Below are positions 50,807 through 64,000 of a stretch of 64,000 nt of DNA, piece after piece. The stretch is from Chondrilla cf. caribensis (Eukaryota > Porifera > Demospongiae > Chondrillida > Chondrillidae). The stretch spans positions 4,283,900-4,347,899 of the forward strand of contig OZ026546.1 in the NCBI GenBank assembly GCA_964020155.1. The letters run 5' to 3'. Positions within the stretch are counted from its first letter, which is position 1. Each line of letters starts with the position of its first letter. Under the pieces are notes generated by a model that saw nothing but the letters and a program-made list of their open reading frames with translations, ran no database searches and was not told the origin of the DNA. Position numbers and translations under genes: made by a program.

Positions 50807-53800
50807 ATGGGATCACTGACCACAAGCTATAAGTTTGGTGGTGTTCTCCTTTGGAGTGTCTTCCTCATACTGTTCGGGAAGAGTGCTTTAGGTGAGACCA
50901 ATGATAGCAATTTATATATAAATTTGTGATTTATATGTATAGTACAATACACAGTACAAGGTAAACCACTATCCTTCTAACTTAGTCGACTTCACTTCAA
51001 GGATACGTATTATTATATTTTTATAAAATTTTACAGGGCTCATCACTCATACAATAGTTACCACTGATATAGCTATCACAGAGGTCCCCGAAAGTAATGA
51101 TGTTGAGGTCATGGTGAATATCATGACACCCTTGGCTGGCCTAACAGACAACATTACAGTGGAAATTGATGTAGTAATCACTGATATTACAACTGAAGGT
51201 TAGTTCATTAAGTTGTTGTGCAAGACAGTCTTCCACATTCTGACTTCCCTCTTGCTATTTTGTTTTTTTACCAATTCCACCAGTTGAGCTGTTTGCATGT
51301 TTTCAACAGGTATTAGCCATTTAGCTTTGATCACTTATAGTGAAAATCAACATTGAATTGAAATAGAAATGACTACGTAAATGCAACCAAATGCATGGAG
51401 TTCATCAAATGACATTCTCAACTAAACTTCTATATAGACTGTGATGGTTTAACGGAATAATTTAACTCTGTCATTCCGTGCTACAAACTATAGTTTACTC
51501 ATATTTCAATGATTCGTTTACTCTCAGATTCAGATTATGTGTTCATTGATCCAATATCATTCAATCTGACAACGTCTGATAATGGCACAATTATGGAAAC
51601 GTTTTCCATTGATATTGTGGATGATGGTGGATTTGAAGGAAATGAGATGTTCAACATTACCCTCAACAACACACAAGACATTATAGATTTCACAGAAAGC
51701 ACCACTACAATAACAATACTTGATGATGACGGTGAGTTAATCATGTGGTAACAATTGGATCTTTGAAGGAATGCCAGTAGAGTATGTTTGTGTGTATGCA
51801 TGGTTATTGATATGCACAGTACACGGTAAAATGACTCTGAAAATGCTACACTTAAATTATTTATGGTATGGCTGAATAATTTACTCTGAGAGTGCTGTCA
51901 CTGTAGTAATATTATGCTCACAGCATTGCAGGTCGAATTCAGTCAACCGCAGTACAATGTTACAGAGGATGGAAATACTGTCACCATCACTCTTCAAGCC
52001 AACGAAAGTGCCCTAGAAGACTTTGATGTGTCACTGATGTTTCAAAGCATGACAGCAGGTGAGTAGTTGATCATAATCTACCCACATGAAATTCACAACC
52101 TCGTTGCAACTACTATAAGGAATTAAATCTACAAACATGATTGTAAAATAACTGTGACATGTTTGTGACTCAGTAACATCGATGTTTACAATTTCAGCTC
52201 CTAAGTTGTGAAAATTAGTCGAACTCATCCAATCTCCTGTTTACTAGCCACCTCCTTATTACAGGCTTACACTACCTTACTACGGTCTAGTACAAACTTG
52301 TATCCACCGCCTACAACCTCACAATAAAATGTGTATAGAGTCTGTATGTATAGTAAGTATCAGTCCGAGTATGTATATATTCAAAACAAGCACTAGAATA
52401 ACTTGATCCAGGAGCCTCTGTGATTACTACGATTTATTTGGAAACCATGTCATTTATGATTTTAAACTTCCATAATAAATAGTTGTATGTACTAAAACAG
52501 CAAAAAATATCTATCATAATTGATGGTTTTGTCTCCTATATATCCATAATAATTATATTGTATTGGGAACATTTCATTTGGATACTCATACTTTTACAGG
52601 GCTAGGATAAGTTACATAATTTCATTGATACTCCTCATCTCTTGCAGATATTGGTACTGATTTCATGCCCTCTGCAAATCCACTCATGGTGATTTTTCCG
52701 GCAAATGAAACTAACACAACAGTTTCCATAATTATAATTAATGACGGAATTTTTGAAGACGATATTGAATCCTTCTCGGTGACTCTGATGTCCAGTACTC
52801 CTGGGATTGAGATTGGACCCATCAATGAGATGACAGTCAACATTGAAGATGATGAAGAGATAACTGTTACTACCGATATTGCCACCACGGAGGTCCTTGA
52901 GAGTAATGATGTTGAGATCATGGTGAATATCACAACACCTGCACTGGGCCTAGCAGTCAATATTACAGTGGTCATTGATGTAGAAATCACTGATATTACA
53001 ACCGAAGGTGAGTTGATAATGGCCTCTGTTGTAACACAGTCTTTCATAGTCAGACTTTGCTTTTTTGTTCTTTAAATGGTTTCCAGCAGTTTGCTCTGTT
53101 TGCATTAAACTGGATACAACTGGTATTTTACTAGTAATTTGCCTGAAGTAACTGATAGTGAAAATTAATATGCGATATTGACTCAAAGAGGAAATGATGT
53201 ATGTATGAATGCAGCGATGTACATCGCTTATCAAATGACATTCTCAGCTGGACTCCTTCATGTTCAATGTGATTGTTGATTGGAATCTCTTCACTCTGTC
53301 ATTTCATGTTTCAAGCTAACATTAAATTATAGTTCATTGATTCAATTTTCTCAGATTCAGATTATTTGTTTATCAACCGAACGTCATTTGATTTGACAAC
53401 GTCTGATAATGGTACAATTATGGAAATGTTTTCCATATATATTGTGGATGATGGTGGATTTGAAGGAAATGAGATGTTCAACGTTACTCTCAGCAACTCT
53501 CAAGACAGGATAATTTTGATGGAAAGCACCACTACAATAACAATACTTGATGATGACGGTGAGTTAATCATGTGGTAATAATTGGATCTTTGAATGAATG
53601 CCAGTACAGTGTGTTTGTGTGCATGCAGGTGTATTGATACGCACAGTACACGGTAAACTGACTATGAGAATGCTACACTTTAAATAATTTTATAGTAATG
53701 ACTGAATTTACTCTGAGAGTGCTGTCACTGTAGTGTTATATTATGCTCACAGCATTGCAGGTCGAATTCAGTCAACTGCAGTACAATGTTACAGAGGATG

Positions 53801-56800
53801 GAAATACTGTCACCATCACTCTTCAAGCCAACGAAAGTGCCCTAGAAGACTTTGATGTGTCACTGATGTTTCAAAGCATGACGGCAGGTGAGTAGTTTTA
53901 TCATAATCTATCCGTATGAAATTCACAACCTTGTAGCAACTAAGGAATTGAAACTACAAACATGGTTGTAAAATAGTTGTGACTTGCTTGTGACTCAGTA
54001 ACATCCAGGTTTACAATTTCAGTTCCTAAGTTGTGAAAACTTCCCCCAACTAATCCAATGTCCTATTTACTAGCCACCTCCTTACTACATACTTACACTA
54101 CATTACTACAGGCTCGTACAAACTTATACCCACCGCCTACAACCTCACAACAAAATGTGTATAGAGTTTGTAGGTATAGTAAGTATCAGTCCGAGTATGC
54201 ATATATTCAAAACAGGCACTGAATAACTTGATCCAGGAACATCTGTGATTTATTTGGAAATTCATGGCATTTATGATTTTAATAAATAGTTGTATTTACT
54301 AAAACATAATATTGTGCATCAAATAAATATTTATCATATAGACATAACTGATGGTTTTGTCTCCTATAATTCCATAATATATTTTATTAGGAACATATCA
54401 GTTGGATACTCATACTTTTACAGGCCTAGGATAAGTTACATAATTTCATTGATACTCCTCATCTTTTGCAGATATTGGTACTGATATCATGCCCTCTACA
54501 AACCCTGTGATGTTTCTGGCAAATGAAACTAATGCAACAGTTTCTGTAACTATAATTAATGACAGAATTTTTGAAGATGATATTGAATCCTTCTCGGTGA
54601 CTCTGACATCCAGTACCCCTGGGATAGAGATAGGACCCATCAATGAGACAACAGTCAACATTGAAGATGATGAAGAGATAATTGTAACCACCGATATAGC
54701 CATCACGGAGGTCCTTGAGAGTAATGATGTTGTGGTCATGGTGAATATCACAACACCTGAGATGGGATTAGCAGTCAACATTACAGTGAACATTGATGTA
54801 GTAATCACTGATATTACAACTGAAGGTGAGTTAATAATGGCCTCTGTTGCAACACAGTCTTCCATAGTCAGACTTCACTCTTTTGGTTCTTAAACGGTTT
54901 CCACTAGTTGGGTCTGTTTGCATTAGACTGGTTGCAACTGGTATTTTACTAGTCACTAGCCTGAAGTAACTGATAGCGAAAATTTACATACAATATGGAA
55001 TAAAATATTGATGTATGTATGAATGCAATCATGTATGTAGCTTATCGAATTTGATGCTCAGCTAGACTCCTTTATGTTGAATGTGATTGTTAATTGGAAT
55101 AACTCTACTCTGTCGTTCCATGTTACAAGCTATTATTTACTTATTATTTCAACAATTCAATTTTCTTAGATTCAGATTATGTGTTTATCAACCGAAGGTC
55201 ATTTGATTTGACAACATCTGATAGTGGCACAATAATTATGGAAATGTTTTTCATCGATATTGTGGATGATAATGGCTTTGAAGGAAATGAGATGTTCAAC
55301 GTTACTCTCAGCAACTCTCAAGACAGGATAATCTTGACGGAAAGCACCACTACAATAACTATACTTGAGAATGATGGTCAGTTGATCCTGTGGTAACAAA
55401 TGGATCTATGACGGAATGCCTGTAGAATGTATTAATGTGCATGTGTGTTGATACACAGTACAAGTAACTCTGACTCTGAAAATGCCATATACGTACTTAT
55501 TACAAGAAGATAATTTGTTATTGTATATCCTGAATTCACTCCAAATTATAATAATATTATTATTTAATTGTACTGTAATATTTTCATTTTTATATTATAC
55601 TCACAGCATTGCAGGTTGAATTCGATCAATCCGAGTACAACGTTACAGAGATTGACGGCATTGTCACCATCACTCTTCTATCCAATGAAAGTGCCTTTGA
55701 AGACTTTGATGTGTCACTGATGTTTCAAAGCATGACAGCAGGTGAGTAGTCTGAATATTATAATTCATTCACATGTAATTCGCAACTTTGTTACAACCAT
55801 GGAATCGAAACACAAAATATGCCTGTATAATATTCATGACGTGGTTGTGACTCAGTAACACTCGTGTTTATACTTTCAGTTTCTAAGTTGTGAAATGTTT
55901 ATAGCCACTTTCTACAACCTACTAAGGCTCATACATACTTGTAAAATTTTATGACAGACATGTACAAGATTGTGCCAAGGTGTGAAAATGAAGATTTTCA
56001 TATGCGAATTTGCCTATGAAAATTATTATCATATTTACATTCTTCTTTGATCTTTATATGCATTACATACATATTAGTTTTGTATAGCTAGCCTTTTTAT
56101 GGTTCTTTTGGCATCTAGGACAATTGCAAGTTATTTGTACTTCTTTTATTCTTCCTACTCTGAAAGCCTCCCTATAATTCCATAGTTATGTGTCCTATAG
56201 TAACCTAAAGGTAATTTATATACATAACATATAACCCTATCTGACACATCAATGGAAATGAAGTATATTACTATATAGATAAGTCAGAACCGTCTGCCAA
56301 CCATCACGTATATAAACATTTCAGAAATATTCCTGTAACAACAATATTCTCCAAAAATATATACTTAAAAGGAAATTTTATGGGCTTATAGAATATAAAG
56401 TTAAATGAATCTAGAAATTTCAAATTTTTGCAAAAGGAACTTATTGGACAGCACGTTTGTGAAGGTATATGTTGTATCATAGATCATTTTAGTATGCACG
56501 TCAAAATGGCTGCTTGGATGTTTGAGAGAAAAATTGTCAAAATATACTTTTTATAGCATAATGTGTATCATTTCATCCTTTGAATTCCTCCTTTGCAGAT
56601 GTTGATTTTGATATCATTCTCCCTATCAACCCACTTAACGTGACATTTCCAGCAAATGAAACTGAGACAACAGTTAACATTACAATAAGCAATGATGATA
56701 TTTTTGAAGATGATATTGAATCCTTCTCGGTGACTCTGATGTCCAATACTACTGGGATAGAGATAGGACCCATCAATGAGACGACAGTCAACATTGAAGA

Positions 56801-59800
56801 CAATGAAGAGATAACTGTAACCACCGATATTGCTATTACAGAGGTCCTTGAGAGTAACGATGTTGAGGTGATGGTGATTATCAGACCACCTGCGATGGGC
56901 CTAGCAGTCAACATTACAGTGGTCATTGATGTAGAAATCACAGATATTACAACAGAAGGTGAGCACTGTCATAGAATATACGTATTTATTATAGTATTCT
57001 AGGTGTTACATGATATTGCATTAATATATCATCATAAGATTAATATACAATCCCTGGAGAATATTATTCAAGTTACAGGAACTGTGTATGTACTTCAGAG
57101 TGGTCACTGTGTACAGAATAATATAATACAGAGAAGGCATGTGTTAGAAGTTATCACATCGTTGTCACATGACATTTCCAAGCTTCTCTTGGTTCCTGAC
57201 TGGTATTCTCCTGATAGAAGAATGTCAGTTTCCTGAAATGAACATAATTGGCATAATTGGCATTTATGCAACCATTTTTATTATACAAAGTCATACAAAC
57301 AAAAGTGTATCATACTGTGTTATTTTTCCTTTCAGATTCCGACATAGTTGCTATTAACCAGGCTTCATTCACAGTGGCAATGACAATGGCAGGAAGTGTT
57401 AATGAATCATTTTTCATTGATATTGTGTCTGATGATGTGCTTGAAGATGATGAAATGTTCAACATTACTCTCAGCAGCACACAAGACAGGATAGACTTCA
57501 CAGAAAGTACCACCACCATTACTATACTTAATGACGACAGTGAGTTACTCAATGACATGTAGTACTACTTGGAACCACATAAGAAGCCACATAGGTGTCA
57601 GGTTGCCATTACTTGTTGTGAAACTGATATATGTAAGCAAAGCAAACTGATGCAAACAGAGGAATATCTATAAAGGTTTCAAAAATTTACTCAAGATTTA
57701 GATTTAGAAGTTAAATACTGATGAACACCTCCACAGGGATAAAGTAGTCAAAGGGAAACTCAATCTCCCTCATGGATAACGGATTTTACCCTGAACAGGA
57801 TGAGATGATATTAAAATTCACAAGTTACATAATATCTTATATATATATATATATATATATATATCAGGGTTCCCCCAAAGGGGGGTACCAGGGCACTCCC
57901 CCCCTTTATTCTCTGCTTTGTGACAATAATGTTTTGTTAGAATGAAGATTTATAATATTATTGTGTTAAGTGTTAAAGCAATATTGATAATTATACATCA
58001 AAACATTCACAGTGACTCCCTCCCCTTTATTTTTTTTCTGGGGGAAACATTGTATATAATATGTAGTCTGTTCTTGTCATTATGAGCATTCCTCTTGCAT
58101 TTGTACGTATATACAAGACAGAGCTTACCATGATATGCAAGTGCCCCCATTCCTGTCACTATTATCAAGGTGTTGCTATAGTGATGTACCTGTGCACCAA
58201 GAGAAACTACCTTAGGTTGACAAACTTAATTTAGTGTTCAATTAATCATGTCATTAGTATTTTCAATATGAGATTTTTAAAAATTTTCACACAAAAACAA
58301 TTACAGTGGTTCTCAAATTTTTATGTTAGGAGTGGAATACTGATATATCATTGTCACAACTTTGTTCCTTGATATTAATTACAGGTGTGGATGTTGCATT
58401 TGAGCAGCCATCATATAATGTCAGTGAAGAAGATGGAATGGTAATATTGACCTTTGACATTGAAGGTGACACTGATCGAGACAGTATTGAGCTTAATCTG
58501 ACAATTTCAGATCCTGCAGATCCAGGTATGTGACAACAGCAAGAGCAATGTGCAGCACGTATTATCCATATTATGTACACACATCAAGTATGTAACACAA
58601 TACATGTACATTTATAGGCCTTGATAGATAGCTACCATGGTTTTAACAAAGTTTACATTTAGTTGATGTTTGTTGATGATTGTTTAACGGAGTTTTGGAG
58701 TTTTGACAACTGATCCATAACAAGTGACAGATTCATATTAATCAGCTCTACAAACACTGTCACAGGTATAAACCAAGGTGTATATATTTTCTTGCATGCA
58801 AGTATGGTTGTTCTGGTTGAAAAATTCCTCTTCGTGCATGTCTTCTTGTTTTACATATATGAACTGGGTATGAAATAAATAGACACAATTTTCTTCATTT
58901 TATTGCAAATGAACCAAACAAAGTTTCATTACGTTTCATCCTCGGTCCTTCAGGGAGATTGATAAATGAGTTTATCTTCTCCAACCCAATAACGGTTGAC
59001 ATTGTGCCTTTGGTTGGCATGGGGCCCATTGCCATGCAGACAGCCAGTGTGAGCATTCCAATAGATTTTGCTGATGATATTGTGGAGAACACAGAGACAT
59101 TTACTGTGATACTGTCTTCAAGTGATTCTGGTGTTACTGTGACCGCTCCATCTGATACTACCATAAATGTGGAAGACAATGACGGTGAGTGGAGAACACC
59201 AAATTACTGGCTGAATTTCAATGATTAATTAATATCTGACCTTAAATTTTCTGTCCTATAAAGTGCTATTGGTTGGATTTATGCCAATACTAGTGCCAGT
59301 CAGTGAGAGTGAAGGCACATTTGATATGATGTTGGTGGCGAACAGTACAAGTGCTTTCAACTACACTGTTACAATCGAGATCACAAATTTTGAAACTGGT
59401 ACGTGATATACCTGTTATCATAATATTCTATTTGGATTTGTGCACTTTATTACAATACAGCTTGTTCAATGTAGTATTAACAACCTCCAGTATTTACAAT
59501 GTATGTACATTAAACCATTATACACCTATAATAATAATGATATCAGATCATATCGTATACTTTCGTAGCATAAGTTGTGTACAAGAATGTCAAGATATGT
59601 AAGATGAATGATTCGATGCTTTTAGTGTATGTATCCCCAATTCTTAGATATGGATGACTACAACATAACATCTCCATTTGATATCGTCTTCCAAGCAGGC
59701 AGTTCAACTGCTAGTGTGGTCGTGAACATTGATGATGATGTGTTTGAGGAGGAAGAAGTATTTCTAATAACAATGGTTGATACTAGTGATTCTCAAATTC

Positions 59801-62361
59801 TTATTAACCCATTGGCTGATCAGAAAGTGGTTACAATTGAAGATGATGAATTAATTGAAGTCTCATTCCAAAATGAATCAGTAATGGTCTTGGAGAATGC
59901 AGGAGAGGTGGTACTCATTGTATTGATAAATGCACCCACCATCGGACAAGGAGTAATTGTTGAAATTGTCTTCAATTTGAGCTTCAGCAGTGGAACAGCT
60001 CTAAGTAAGTGCTATGTTTGATGTATACCCATATATGTAATACAAATGTAAATACTGATGGTTTGCATATTATAGAAATATCACTTTGTTAGTAATGCAA
60101 GTACATGCTGCATGTAAATATATACATCCTTAGCTACATTATATATTATATTATTACTATAATATTGCCAGCCACCACCCACAGTCCACATGCAAGTTCA
60201 CAAGTGACTAAGTGAATAAGTCAGATATTCTGCATAATTGGTGTAAGTAGTACAGTTCCCATCATGGGCATTGACGAATATTTATTCCTCATTGAATGGA
60301 GATGTTCCCATTCTGAACAAAGTGGCATTCACAGGACCAAAACTGCATATAACATGACTCACATAATCCTACATACCAATCCATGACATTTGAATCAGCC
60401 TCTGGTGGGCATACCGACATCAATTTGTTACCAAGTCAATCTCAATGTGCATGTACGTATGAAATCTACAATCTCCTCTATCATAAATTTTTATAGCTCC
60501 TGGAGACTACATTGACACATTCAATTTAACAGGTGAGTATAGTATAATGATGACCATTCTGTGGTACCCACAGTAATGCATCTATTGCCTATGAAGTTAT
60601 AACATTCACTGTTTGATTACAGCTTTGGTTAATGACACAATGGGTGAAGTACGGATTCCTATTGTGGATAATGTCATTTTAGAGGAAAGTGAAAACTTCA
60701 CAGTGACAATGGTTGGCATCAATCCCCGTATTGTAGTGGATACCACACCTACAACCGTCACTATCATAGATGATGAGAGTGAGTTAATGATCATGAATCA
60801 AGGGTACATACAAAAATTGCTTCTCAATATAACATATTAAGTTTATTATCATATCTATTAGTATTAATTGTGGAATTTGTGATGACTGAGTTCAATGTCA
60901 GTGAAAGTGATGGAACAGTTGAAATAGCGCTTGAAGCTAACGGAACGAGTCAATTTGATTACTTTGTAAGGTTGTCCATTGGAGACATTAGCACAGGTGA
61001 GAATTTGACCAGTTTCTATGCATTATCTGCTCTTAATATAATGTCTTCCTGCATGCATGTGTTTGTACATATGTACATTAGTGTGTGAGTGCCAAAAATA
61101 ATGATAATAGTAAAATTGTACATGTTAGATGTATTGATAGACAGTGATAAAACCCTATCTTTCACAGATGCAACTGACTACAACACATCTTCAATATTTT
61201 ATGTGGAGTTCCTGGCTGGTAGCAATACATCCAGTGTGGTTATAGCCATTAATGATGATGTATTTGAGTTCAGTGAAACATTCACTTTGACAATCAACTC
61301 CACCAGTGATGATGGAGTGCTCATAGGAACAAATAGTCAGACTACAGTCAACATTGAAGATGATGAAATGATCACAGTTTTCTTCCAGGAGGATCCATTC
61401 AGTTTCTCAGAGAGTGATGGTGAAGCTGTAGTTACTGTATATGCTGACCTACCTGCAGGAGGACTAGCAGTTAACATTACATTGGGAGTGAACATTACCA
61501 ATGGGACAGCTATAAGTGAGTAAGACGAATAGCATAATAATTCCATTAGATATTATACAATTAAAATCTATTTGAGGAATTATTAACAATACTATACAAT
61601 GTTTTTATATGATTGTGAAGTTAACGTCTCTCTATATGTTTAGAAACTAATATTATCACTGCGTATTGAGTATACAGCATTTGTGTACTATTCCTGCAGG
61701 TCCAGCTGACTATGATGCCAGTTTGATGTATGTTACTTTACTTGCCACAACCAACAGTATGACAACAGCAGAGTTGAGGATCACAATTCAGGATGAAGAC
61801 ATTTTGGAGAGAGATGAAGACTTTACCATCATGCTCGATACCATGGAGACCAGGGTTAATATTGCCAACTCTACATCAGTTGTCATAGTGAATGATGATG
61901 GTGAGTATTACAAATAACTAACTTCGCGCTCATTTGGAAACAATTATCCATATATGTCCATACGTAAACATGCATTATTGTAATAACTGGATGGTAACTA
62001 ATACTACTATTAATATTCTTAAATTTAATTGCAACATGTTGACATTGGTATGCCAACACTAGAGATATGTATGGCTAATTCTTTGTCAAAGTATAGGAAC
62101 ATTCATCAATTAAGTACGTATATGGTTTATCCATCTCTTGCCTTTCTTATATGCAAGTTCTGACTGTGGAATTCCAGCTTAGTGAGCTTAATGTTTCTGA
62201 GGCAATGGCAACAGTTGAAGTGACAGTGATGGCGAATGGTACAAGTGAATTTGACTATACAGTCAATTTGACAACAAGTGATATTACAACAGGTGAGATT
62301 ATTCCACTGTGCATGTGCTGTGTGCAAGAGAGAAAGGGTGCACGTGTGTGTGTGTGTGTGC

Positions 62362-62444
<83 letters not shown>

Positions 62445-64000
62445 ATGTGAGCAGGAGAGATAATGTGTGTGTGTGCTCTTATTTCAGTTAAGTATCTACT
62501 CGCCCACAGATTTAAATGACCACAACTTGACAGAGTACAAACAGTTGGTTTTCCCAGCAGGAAGTAATAGTGAAAGTGTGGTGATAGCTATTGATGATGA
62601 TGTGTACGAGAACACTGAAAGCTTTCAAATAGCCATCACCTCAACCAGTGATGATAATGTACTGATAGGAATGACCAATGAGACTACAGTCAACATTGAA
62701 GATGATGAAATGATCACAGTTTTCTTCCAGGAGGATCCATTCAGTTTCTTAGAGAGTGATGGTGAAGCTGTAGTTACTGTATATGCTGACCTACCTGAAG
62801 GAGGACTAGCAGTTAACATCACATTGGGAGTAAACATTACCAATGGGACAGCTATAAGTGAGCTTAACAGAATCTGCCAATATGTTTATGTGTCTGTGTG
62901 CACAAGTAGACCATAAAATGCAATTGCTACAAAATGCATAATACAATTTCACATTTCTTTCCTATTTAAATGACTGCAGGTCCAGCTGACTATGATTCCA
63001 GTCTGATGTATGTTACTTTACTTGCCACAACTGACAGTATGACAACAGCAGAGTTGAGGATCACCATTCAGGATGAGGACATTTTGGAGAGAGATGAAGA
63101 TTTTTCCATCATGCTCGATACCATGGAGACCAGGATTATCATTGCCAATACTACATCAGTTGTCATAGTGAATGATGATGGTGAGATCTTATATATGACA
63201 ACATCTTGGCAAATTCACATTGCCTGCCATGTCTGCATCTGTCTTCATAATTTGTGTTCGTGTATTGTATATTACGAGTTTCTACATGTTTGCGTGTCTA
63301 AACATACATGTGAGATTAAATGTCTTTGATGTGTATGCATATGTGTGTGAGTTCATGCATATATTGATATTACCAAATTTGAAGTAGAAAAAATAACAAC
63401 AATCCATGTCTTATCGTGTAGTTATCAATGTTGAATTTGATATCCCTGAATACAATGTCAGCGAGAGTGAACAGACAGTTTTGCTCCAGTTGGAGGCTAA
63501 TGAAACAAGTGAATTTGACTACATTGTGACCCTGATGTTAACCGACATCAGCACTGGTGAGTAAATATTATTGATGGTTGCAATTTTATGTTTCGGAAAA
63601 TAAATTACTACCGTGATTCTTAATAGACGTCAATGACCACAATGTGACAGGACCCATTAATGTGGAATTCCCAGCAGGAAGTACTAGTGCCAGTGTGGTG
63701 ATAGCTATTGATGATGATGTATACGAGAACAATGAAAGCTTTCAAGTGGCTATCACTGACACCAGTGATGAGGGTGTACTAATAGGAATGAACAATGAGA
63801 CCACAGTCAACATTGAAGATGATGAAATGATCACAGTTTTCTTCCAGGAGGATCCATTCAGTTTCTTAGAGAGTGACAGTGAAGCTGTAGTTACTGTATA
63901 TGCTGACCTACCTGAAGGAGGACTAGCAGTTAACATCACATTGGGAGTGAACATTACTAACGGGACTGCTATAAGTAAGGTTGAAAGCATCCAAGAATCC
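50807..64000 (+). CDS. Gene G (3' truncated): long multi-Calx-beta secreted protein
   Basis: The ATG at 50807 starts a signal peptide (MGSLTTSYKFGGVLLWSVF...). Exons: 50807-50891, 51037-51198, 51528-51731, 51924-52058, 52648-53007, 53355-53558, 53753-53887, 54472-54825, 55170-55376, 55607-55741, 56599-56958, 57336-57539, 58385-58525, 58954-59184, 59264-59398, 59648-60004, 60497-60532, 60623-60778, 60862-60996, 61168-61515, 61700-61900, 62158-62292, 62510-62857, 62980-63180, 63422-63556, 63627-63974. All introns are phase 1, and 5,452 nt give about 1,817 residues without a stop. Fifteen complete Calx-beta domains and the start of a sixteenth are encoded; C-halves show IxIxDDxxxExxExFxVxL and acidic DDE ends. 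The exon cycle 135 / ~350-360 / ~204 gives two domains per three exons. It is likely a secreted Ca2+-binding adhesion protein of aggregation-factor type (inference); the C-terminus that could decide this is outside the window. Confidence 0.87.
51924..55741 (+). repeat. Recent internal duplication of a Calx-beta exon cassette in gene G
   Basis: Exons and introns from 51,900 to about 53,750 are repeated at 53,730-55,600 with a spacing near 1.82 kb (exon starts 51924/53753, 52648/54472, 53355/55170, 53753/55607). Intron sequence is similar too, for example the GTGAGTAG donors and ATCCAGGA blocks, so the event is recent relative to the other repeats in the gene. Confidence 0.8.
57838..57864. repeat. 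(TA)n microsatellite
   Basis: An AT run stands directly before a possible inserted element in gene G intron 12. Confidence 0.95.
57865..58053. mobile_element. Possible short inserted element in gene G intron 12
   Basis: The ends GGGTTCCCCCAAAGG and TTTTCTGGGGGAAACA form an imperfect inverted repeat. TATAT sequence lies on both sides and the inside is C- and T-rich. There is no ORF. It is MITE-like, but support is weak. Confidence 0.35.
62340..62443. repeat. (GT)n microsatellite in gene G intron 22
   Basis: A GT run lies inside the intron between the exons ending at 62292 and starting at 62510. Confidence 0.97.

Noticed and set aside
1..64000. CRISPR arrays, operons or bacterial genes
   Set aside because: No spaced direct repeats of CRISPR type and no Shine-Dalgarno-led gene runs are seen. 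GT-AG introns throughout show a eukaryotic genome.

Overview
This is animal genomic DNA, most likely from a demosponge. It is AT-rich, full of simple repeats, and its genes are split by short GT-AG introns. The products are extracellular and cell-surface proteins. The sponge assignment is inference: runs of Calx-beta domains, some ending in a von Willebrand A (VWA) domain and clustered in tandem, recall the sponge aggregation factor family. No ribosomal, mitochondrial or marker gene confirms it.

Layout. (1) 1-29,917, plus strand: four tandem paralogues, called A to D here. Each complete copy encodes a signal peptide, four Calx-beta domains and a C-terminal VWA domain in nine exons joined by phase-1 introns. 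A (from 26) lacks its 5' exons, which lie outside the window, and carries an extra Sushi exon. B (8,516-13,110) and C (17,997-22,492) are complete and lie in a recent ~9.4-kb segmental duplication that includes the intergenic DNA. D (25,322-29,917) is an older paralogue whose VWA exon is nonetheless almost identical to the others. (2) 31,820-42,254, minus strand: two paralogous type I membrane receptors, E and F, with matching exon structures: signal peptide, Ig-like domain, FN3-like domain, transmembrane helix, and a cytoplasmic tail with tyrosine motifs (plus proline-rich SH3-ligand-like stretches in E). (3) 42.3-50.8 kb: no gene recognised; it holds a 1.56-kb-period tandem duplication, a CTACT-type satellite and a long GT repeat. 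(4) 50,807-64,000 and beyond, plus strand: gene G, a signal peptide followed by at least 15 Calx-beta domains in 26 phase-1 exons, cut off by the window edge.

How the parts may work together (inference): secreted Ca2+-binding adhesion proteins (A-D, G) lie beside Ig-superfamily receptors with signalling tails (E, F). Between B and C the membrane-distal Calx-beta exons differ at about 30% of residues, while the VWA exon differs at about 4% and flanking DNA is nearly identical. Such a cluster is a good candidate for a self/non-self recognition (allorecognition) or cell-adhesion locus.

Exon borders were placed by hand from GT-AG signals, reading frame and comparison between paralogues. Percentages are eye counts. 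No database search was possible.
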